Position numbers and translations under genes: made by a program
In this document: piece by piece, positions 33,698 through 37,204 of the stretch
Layout: every line of letters begins with the position of its first letter
Position numbering within the stretch: position 1 is the stretch's first letter
Origin: Hydrogenophilaceae bacterium
Lineage (GTDB): Bacteria; Pseudomonadota; Alphaproteobacteria; Caulobacterales; Aquidulcibacteraceae
DNA length: 37,204 nt
Reading direction: 5' to 3'
NCBI GenBank assembly: GCA_013389015.1
Contig: JACAEE010000042.1
Coordinates: forward strand, 1-37,204
Notes under the pieces: model-generated
Told to the model about the DNA's origin: nothing
Databases searched by the model: none
The model's input: the letters and a program-made list of their open reading frames with translations, nothing else

Positions 33698-34069
33698 ATG
33701 ATCAAGCGGGCGATTGCGGGCGTGCTCGGCCTCGGGGCGGCGGCGAACGGGGCGTTCATGCTGGCGGCGGGGCGGGCCTGGTACGAGGCCGTACCGGGCG
33801 TGGCGCATACGGGGCCGTTCAATCCGCATTTCGTGGCCGATATCGGCGCGGCGTATCTGGCGGGCGGGCTGGCGCTCGCGGCGCGGTCGTGGCGCGGGCG
33901 CTATTGGCCGGCGGCGATAGCGGGCGTGGGCTTCTTCCTGCTGCACGCGATCATCCATGCCTTCGACATCGCAGGCGGCCATTCGGCTGATCCGGCGGTC
34001 GATGCGGCGCTGGTGATCGGCCCGGCGCTTCTGGCGCTGTGGGCGGCCCTGCCCAATACGGGAGAGTGA
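33698..34069 (+). CDS. Small four-helix membrane protein of the ECF41 operon
   Basis: The 123-residue protein has about four hydrophobic helices: AIAGVLGLGAAANGAFMLAAG, FVADIGAAYLAGGLALAA, WPAAIAGVGFFLLHAIIHAF and VIGPALLALWAAL. The loop WYEAVPGVAHTGPFNPHF after the first helix is conserved-looking, as in several small membrane proteins of unknown role. The ATG at 33698 has AGGAGG 6 bases upstream; a GTG one codon earlier is possible. It is the first gene behind the ECF41-type promoter and is followed after one base by the AhpD-like gene. Confidence 0.8.
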   Translation: MIKRAIAGVLGLGAAANGAFMLAAGRAWYEAVPGVAHTGPFNPHFVADIGAAYLAGGLALAARSWRGRYWPAAIAGVGFFLLHAIIHAFDIAGGHSADPAVDAALVIGPALLALWAALPNTGE

Positions 34070-34070
34070 A

Positions 34071-34616
34071 ATGAGGAAGATCGCGAGCCGCTTGCTGCTC
34101 AAGGCGATGAGCGCGCGCTACGATTATGACGTGAGCTATATGGAGCATATGCTCGACGCCGCGCCGAAGGCGTTCGAGAAATTCGCGAAGCTGTTCGCGC
34201 TGGCGCAGCATCGCGAGAGCGCGCCGGCGGAAGCCTTGGTCGCGGCGAAGCTCGTGGGCGCGATGGCGGAGGATTGCGGGCCTTGCACGCAACTCGTGGT
34301 CAACTTCGCGAAGGAACAGCGCGTTGCGCCCAGCGATGTGGAAGCGGTGCTGCGGCGCGATCCCGGAGCGATGAGCGAAGGCGCGGCGCTCGGGTTCCGG
34401 TTCGCGGAGGCGATCGTCTATCGGCTGACGGGCGAGGATGACGTGCGCGAGGCGGTGCGCGCGGCGTGGGGCGACAAGGGCGTGATCGACCTGACGCTGG
34501 CGCTGCAGATCGGGCGGCTGTTCCCTATGGTGAAGGCTGGCCTCGGCTACGCGAAGGAATGCCGGCGCGTGGAAGTGGCGGGACGCGAGGTCGATGTGGT
34601 GAAGCGGGCGGCATGA
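34071..34616 (+). CDS. Carboxymuconolactone decarboxylase/AhpD-like protein
   Basis: The 181-residue helical protein carries the AhpD-like redox motif EDCGPCTQLVVNFA (Cys69 and Cys72), used for alkylhydroperoxidase-type or related thiol chemistry. In ECF41 systems, partner genes are typically carboxymuconolactone decarboxylase-like, oxidoreductase or epimerase proteins, so this is the expected target. ATG 34071 follows GGGAGAG with good spacing. Its stop overlaps the start of the sigma factor gene (ATGA). Confidence 0.88.
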   Translation: MRKIASRLLLKAMSARYDYDVSYMEHMLDAAPKAFEKFAKLFALAQHRESAPAEALVAAKLVGAMAEDCGPCTQLVVNFAKEQRVAPSDVEAVLRRDPGAMSEGAALGFRFAEAIVYRLTGEDDVREAVRAAWGDKGVIDLTLALQIGRLFPMVKAGLGYAKECRRVEVAGREVDVVKRAA

Positions 34617-35488
34617 GCGGCGAGGCCGATCCGTTCCACGCGCATCGCGGGCGCCTGCTCGGGCTCGCCTACCGGATGCTCGGCAGCCGCGCCGATGCGG
34701 AGGACGCGGTGCAGGATGCGTGGCTGCGCTGGGCGGCGTGCGCGCGCGGCGCGGTGGCGAACGCCGAGGCGTATCTCGTCACCACCGTCACGCGGATCTG
34801 TCTCGACAAGCTGAAAAGCGCGCGGGCCAAGCGCGAAATCTATGTCGGGCCGTGGCTGCCGGAGCCGGTGCTGGATGCGGATGCGCTCTCGCCGCACGCG
34901 GCGACGGAGCTGGCGGAGGACCTTTCGTTTGCGCTGCTGCTTGCGCTGGAGCGGCTCTCCCCGCTCGAGCGCGCGGCGTTCCTACTGCATGACGTGTTCG
35001 ATGCGCCATATGCGGATGTCGCCGAGACGTTGGGGCGGAGCGAGGAGGCGGTGCGGCAGCTGGCGTCGCGGGCGCGCAAGGCGGTGCGCGACGAGCGGCG
35101 CGCGCTGCCCGCGACAACTGAGGCGCATGAAAAGCTGATCGCGGCGTTCGTGGCCGCGGTGGCGACCGGCGATGAAGCGGGGCTCAAAGCCCTGTTGCGC
35201 GAGGATGCGGTGACGCTGTCGGACGGCGGCGGCAAGCGCGCCGCGGCGCTCAACCCGATTTGCGGCGCCGACAAGACGGCGCGATTCCTCCTCGGCTTGG
35301 CGCGGAAATACGCCGCGGCCGGCGCGCCGCTCGAACCGGTTGCGGCCATCATCAACGGCGCGCCGGGGCTTCTGCTGCGGATCAATGGCGCGCTCGACCA
35401 AGCCGTGTGCTTCTCGATCGACGGCGATCGGATCGCGGCGATCTATATCGTGCGCAATCCCGAGAAGCTGGGGGCGCTGATGATGTGA
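34613..35488 (+). CDS. ECF41-family sigma factor with SnoaL-like C-terminal extension
   Basis: The 291-residue protein has sigma region 2 (HRGRLLGLAYRMLGSRADAE, DAVQDAWLRW) and region 4 (LSPLERAAFLLHDVFDAPY, EEAVRQLASRARKAV), then a C-terminal SnoaL-like domain (about 165-291). The three ECF41 signature motifs are present: WLPEP (81-85), DGGGK (204-208) and NPEKL (282-286). In this family the C-terminal extension replaces an anti-sigma factor and both inhibits and activates the sigma factor. Its ATG overlaps the AhpD-like stop, and an ECF41-type promoter precedes the operon, so it should drive its own three-gene unit. Confidence 0.93.
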   Translation: MSGEADPFHAHRGRLLGLAYRMLGSRADAEDAVQDAWLRWAACARGAVANAEAYLVTTVTRICLDKLKSARAKREIYVGPWLPEPVLDADALSPHAATELAEDLSFALLLALERLSPLERAAFLLHDVFDAPYADVAETLGRSEEAVRQLASRARKAVRDERRALPATTEAHEKLIAAFVAAVATGDEAGLKALLREDAVTLSDGGGKRAAALNPICGADKTARFLLGLARKYAAAGAPLEPVAAIINGAPGLLLRINGALDQAVCFSIDGDRIAAIYIVRNPEKLGALMM

Positions 35489-35495
35489 ACGCGCG

Positions 35496-35630
35496 GCTCC
35501 CTTCTCCCGCCATGGGCGAGAGAAGGGAGCGTGGAGCGCCGGATGCGGGTGGGGACCGCACGCTGAGGCGCGCCCCCTCATCCGTCCCCGCTTGCGCGGG
35601 GACACCTTCTCCCCCTCGCGGGGGAGAAGG
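35496..35630. repeat. Cluster of three intergenic hairpins
   Basis: Three perfect stems follow each other: GCTCCCTTCTC/GAGAAGGGAGC (35496-35506, 35520-35530), GTCCCCGC/GCGGGGAC (35584-35591, 35596-35603) and CCTTCTCCCCC/GGGGGAGAAGG (35605-35615, 35620-35630). The CTTCTCCC/GGGAGAAG theme matches widespread alphaproteobacterial intergenic palindromes and resembles the stem at 881-908. They separate the convergent sigma factor and DUF2007 genes and could terminate both. No gene is seen in the 145-base gap. Confidence 0.6.
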
Positions 35631-35633
35631 GAA

Positions 35634-35870
35634 CTATTCCTCAAGCGGCGGGGCGAGTTGGGCGTCGCGGAGGATGGCGAGGGCGGCGTCAACGTCTTCG
35701 GACGCGACCTGGAGGCGATAGCCGCCCTGGCCGAAGATCAGATGCGGCAGCGCGCCGAGCGCTTCGGTCTCGGCGACGAAGGCCATGAGGCCTTCGCTTT
35801 CCAACAGCGAACGCGCGATGTGCGCTTCGGGCCCGTCGCGGAAGCGGGCGATGACGACGAGGTCGCTCAT
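35634..35870 (-). CDS. DUF2007 putative signal-transducing protein
   Basis: The 78-residue protein matches the short DUF2007 family: VVIARFRDGPEAHIARSLLE, GLMAFVAETEALGALPHL and YRLQVASEDVDAALAILRDA. The ferredoxin-like fold resembles ACT/PII-type ligand-binding modules, but the role is unknown. It is a complete, single-domain gene with no close operon partner. Confidence 0.8.
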   Translation of the reverse strand: MSDLVVIARFRDGPEAHIARSLLESEGLMAFVAETEALGALPHLIFGQGGYRLQVASEDVDAALAILRDAQLAPPLEE

Positions 35871-35948
35871 TGTGAAATTCTAAGCCTGCGCCGCGGGCGA
35901 GGAAAGCAAGGCGTGACGGCCGCCGCGCTCGCGCCTATCATCGCCCTC

Positions 35949-36392
35949 ATGTCGAAGGGCCTGCTGTTCGCAATCGCCGCGCTGGCGGCGGCGGCCGGAG
36001 CGGCGGCGCAGACCCGGCCCGCCCCCGGCAGTTCTGCTTCACAGTCCGTGCATGGGGCGCCGCCTGCGGTCGCGTCCGGGCAAACAACGCCAGGGACGTC
36101 GCTCTCCACCGAGCCCCTCGATCTGGGCGGGACGCTTGCGGCGCCCGCGGCGCCGGCGGTGACAGGGCCGGACGGGCGCCCAGTGCGAACACGGGCGGCG
36201 CCGGCGCCTGCAGCCGCCGCCCCTGTCCATGTCATCCCGCCCGCCCCGCCGCCGGAACCCGGGGAAGACGAAGACGGCGGCGACGCCGAGGAAGCCGGCG
36301 ATCGGGGCTTTCCGTGGTGGCTGAGCGTGATTGCGGTGATCGCGATCTGGTACGTGCTCGCCAATCTCGGCGATCGCAAACGCGCCGAGTGA
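35949..36392 (+). CDS. Exported Pro/Ala-rich protein with C-terminal membrane helix
   Basis: The 147-residue product has an N-terminal signal (KGLLFAIAALAAAAGAAAQ), a low-complexity Pro/Ala/Thr-rich central part, an acidic stretch (EPGEDEDGGDAEEAGD) and one C-terminal helix (WWLSVIAVIAIWYVLANLG) ending in RKRAE. It is probably anchored with the linker in the periplasm. The ATG at 35949 lacks a clear ribosome site; GTG 35913 (12 codons earlier, GAGG-like upstream) is an alternative. No family is recognised. Confidence 0.6.
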   Translation: MSKGLLFAIAALAAAAGAAAQTRPAPGSSASQSVHGAPPAVASGQTTPGTSLSTEPLDLGGTLAAPAAPAVTGPDGRPVRTRAAPAPAAAAPVHVIPPAPPPEPGEDEDGGDAEEAGDRGFPWWLSVIAVIAIWYVLANLGDRKRAE

Positions 36393-36407
36393 CGGCCTGC
36401 GCATGAC

Positions 36408-36438
36408 GGAAGCGGCGGACTGGGCGCCCGCCGCTTCC
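36408..36438. terminator. Hairpin between convergent genes
   Basis: GGAAGCGGCGG (36408-36418) and CCGCCGCTTCC (36428-36438) form an 11-base perfect stem around a 9-base loop. It lies between the stops of the exported protein gene and pnp, which converge here, so it may act on both. There is no strong T-run on either side, so efficiency is uncertain. Confidence 0.5.
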
Positions 36439-36466
36439 AATGCTTGATCCGTGTCCGGATGATTGA

Positions 36467-37204
36467 TCAGCCCACGGCTTCGTCGCGGTCGCGGCGGTCA
36501 CGGCGGGGGCCGCGGTCGCCGCGGTCGCGGCGCGGCGGGGGGCCGTCGTCGCGGGCTTCATCGCCGAGCTCGGCCGAGAGATCGGCGCCGGTCTCCTGAT
36601 CGACGACCTTCATCGACAGGCGCACCTTGCCGCGATCGTCGAAGCCCAGAAGCTTCACCTTCACGACGTCGCCTTCCTTCACCACGTCGGCGGGGTTCTT
36701 CACCCGTTCGCGGGCCATCTGGGAGACGTGCACGAGGCCGTCCTTGGCGCCGAAGAAGTTCACGAAGGCGCCGAACTCCATCACCTTCACGCCCTTGCCT
36801 TCGTAGATCTGGCCGCCTTCCGGTTCGCTCGTCAGCGACTTGATCCATTTCACGGCGGCTTCGATGCTCGCCGCGTCGGGGGACGCGACCTTCACCGTGC
36901 CGTCGTCCTCGACATTGATCTTGGCGCCGGTCTTTTCCACGATCTCGCGGATCACCTTGCCGCCGGTGCCGATCACTTCGCGGATCTTGTCGACCGGTAT
37001 CTTCAGCGTCTCGATGCGCGGGGCATGCTCGCCGAGTTCGTCGCGCGCCTTGGTCAGCGCCTTTGCCATCTCGCCCAGAATGTGCAGGCGACCATGCTGC
37101 GCCTGATCCAAGGCGACGCGCATGATCTCCTCGGTGATGCCGGTGATCTTGATATCTATCTGCAGGGAGGTGACGCCCTTCTCGGTGCCGGCCACCTTGA
37201 AGTC
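36467..37204 (-). CDS. pnp: Polynucleotide phosphorylase, C-terminal part (runs off the window)
   Basis: PNPase degrades RNA 3'-5' with phosphate in the degradosome. The visible part covers the end of the second RNase PH-like core ([36 protein letters not shown]), the KH domain (IDKIR-like [18 protein letters not shown]), the S1 domain ([39 protein letters not shown]) and a basic Arg/Asp-rich tail ([18 protein letters not shown]), which may bind RNA or RNase E. The 5' part lies beyond position 37204. Length and start therefore cannot be given. rpsO is usually upstream in this group, but it is not in view. Confidence 0.97.
   Translation of the reverse strand, partial: DFKVAGTEKGVTSLQIDIKITGITEEIMRVALDQAQHGRLHILGEMAKALTKARDELGEHAPRIETLKIPVDKIREVIGTGGKVIREIVEKTGAKINVEDDGTVKVASPDAASIEAAVKWIKSLTSEPEGGQIYEGKGVKVMEFGAFVNFFGAKDGLVHVSQMARERVKNPADVVKEGDVVKVKLLGFDDRGKVRLSMKVVDQETGADLSAELGDEARDDGPPPRRDRGDRGPRRDRRDRDEAVG

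Overview
The window is GC-rich bacterial chromosome with dense, mostly housekeeping gene content. Gene families and neighbourhoods point to an alphaproteobacterium, most likely of the Caulobacterales/Hyphomonadaceae type. The evidence is ubiE-ubiB-coaBC-dut linkage, anaerobic-type unsaturated fatty acid genes fabA-fabB with fabI close by, priA divergent to xerC, and -10-like GCTAAC elements. This placement is inference from gene content, because no rRNA is present. No rRNA, tRNA, CRISPR array, insertion sequence or prophage was recognised.

Layout. 1-7400: enoyl-CoA hydratase, mutM, ubiE-ubiB (ubiquinone), a coaBC gene with an antitoxin-type DNA-binding domain fused in front, a radical SAM enzyme and dut. 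7400-15000: a secreted hypothetical protein, an APC amino acid permease, cysK, a ThiF/MoeB-type E1-like protein coupled to a DUF6624 protein, an alpha/beta hydrolase and a Tat-exported PhoD-type phosphatase. 15000-20000: an S9 peptidase, a 2-hydroxyacid dehydrogenase, an SH3-like exported protein and a TerC-type membrane protein. 20000-25700: priA, xerC, a histone H1-like Lys/Ala protein with an AT-richer leader, a membrane protein with a winged-helix regulator, and a GNAT acetyltransferase. 25700-33650: lpdA, a small membrane protein, fabA, fabB, a diiron carboxylate protein, a PadR/DUF2218 pair, fabI, two very small membrane proteins and a methyltransferase. 33650-35490: a compact operon ending in an ECF41-type sigma factor, preceded by a sequence matching the ECF41 promoter. 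35490-37204: a hairpin cluster, a DUF2007 protein, an exported Pro/Ala-rich protein and the 3' part of pnp.

The most striking feature is at 4444-5974. A Phd/YefM-type antitoxin N-terminus is fused in frame to the CoA-biosynthesis enzyme CoaBC, and a near-perfect 29-bp palindrome lies directly upstream, overlapping the ribosome binding site. This looks like a metabolic enzyme that carries its own repressor domain and operator. Secondary points are a classical E/ExxH/E/ExxH diiron protein inside the fab region, the self-contained ECF41 unit, a pair of tiny membrane proteins with a non-canonical or frameshifted start, and a 16-bp element shared by two distant minus-strand promoters.
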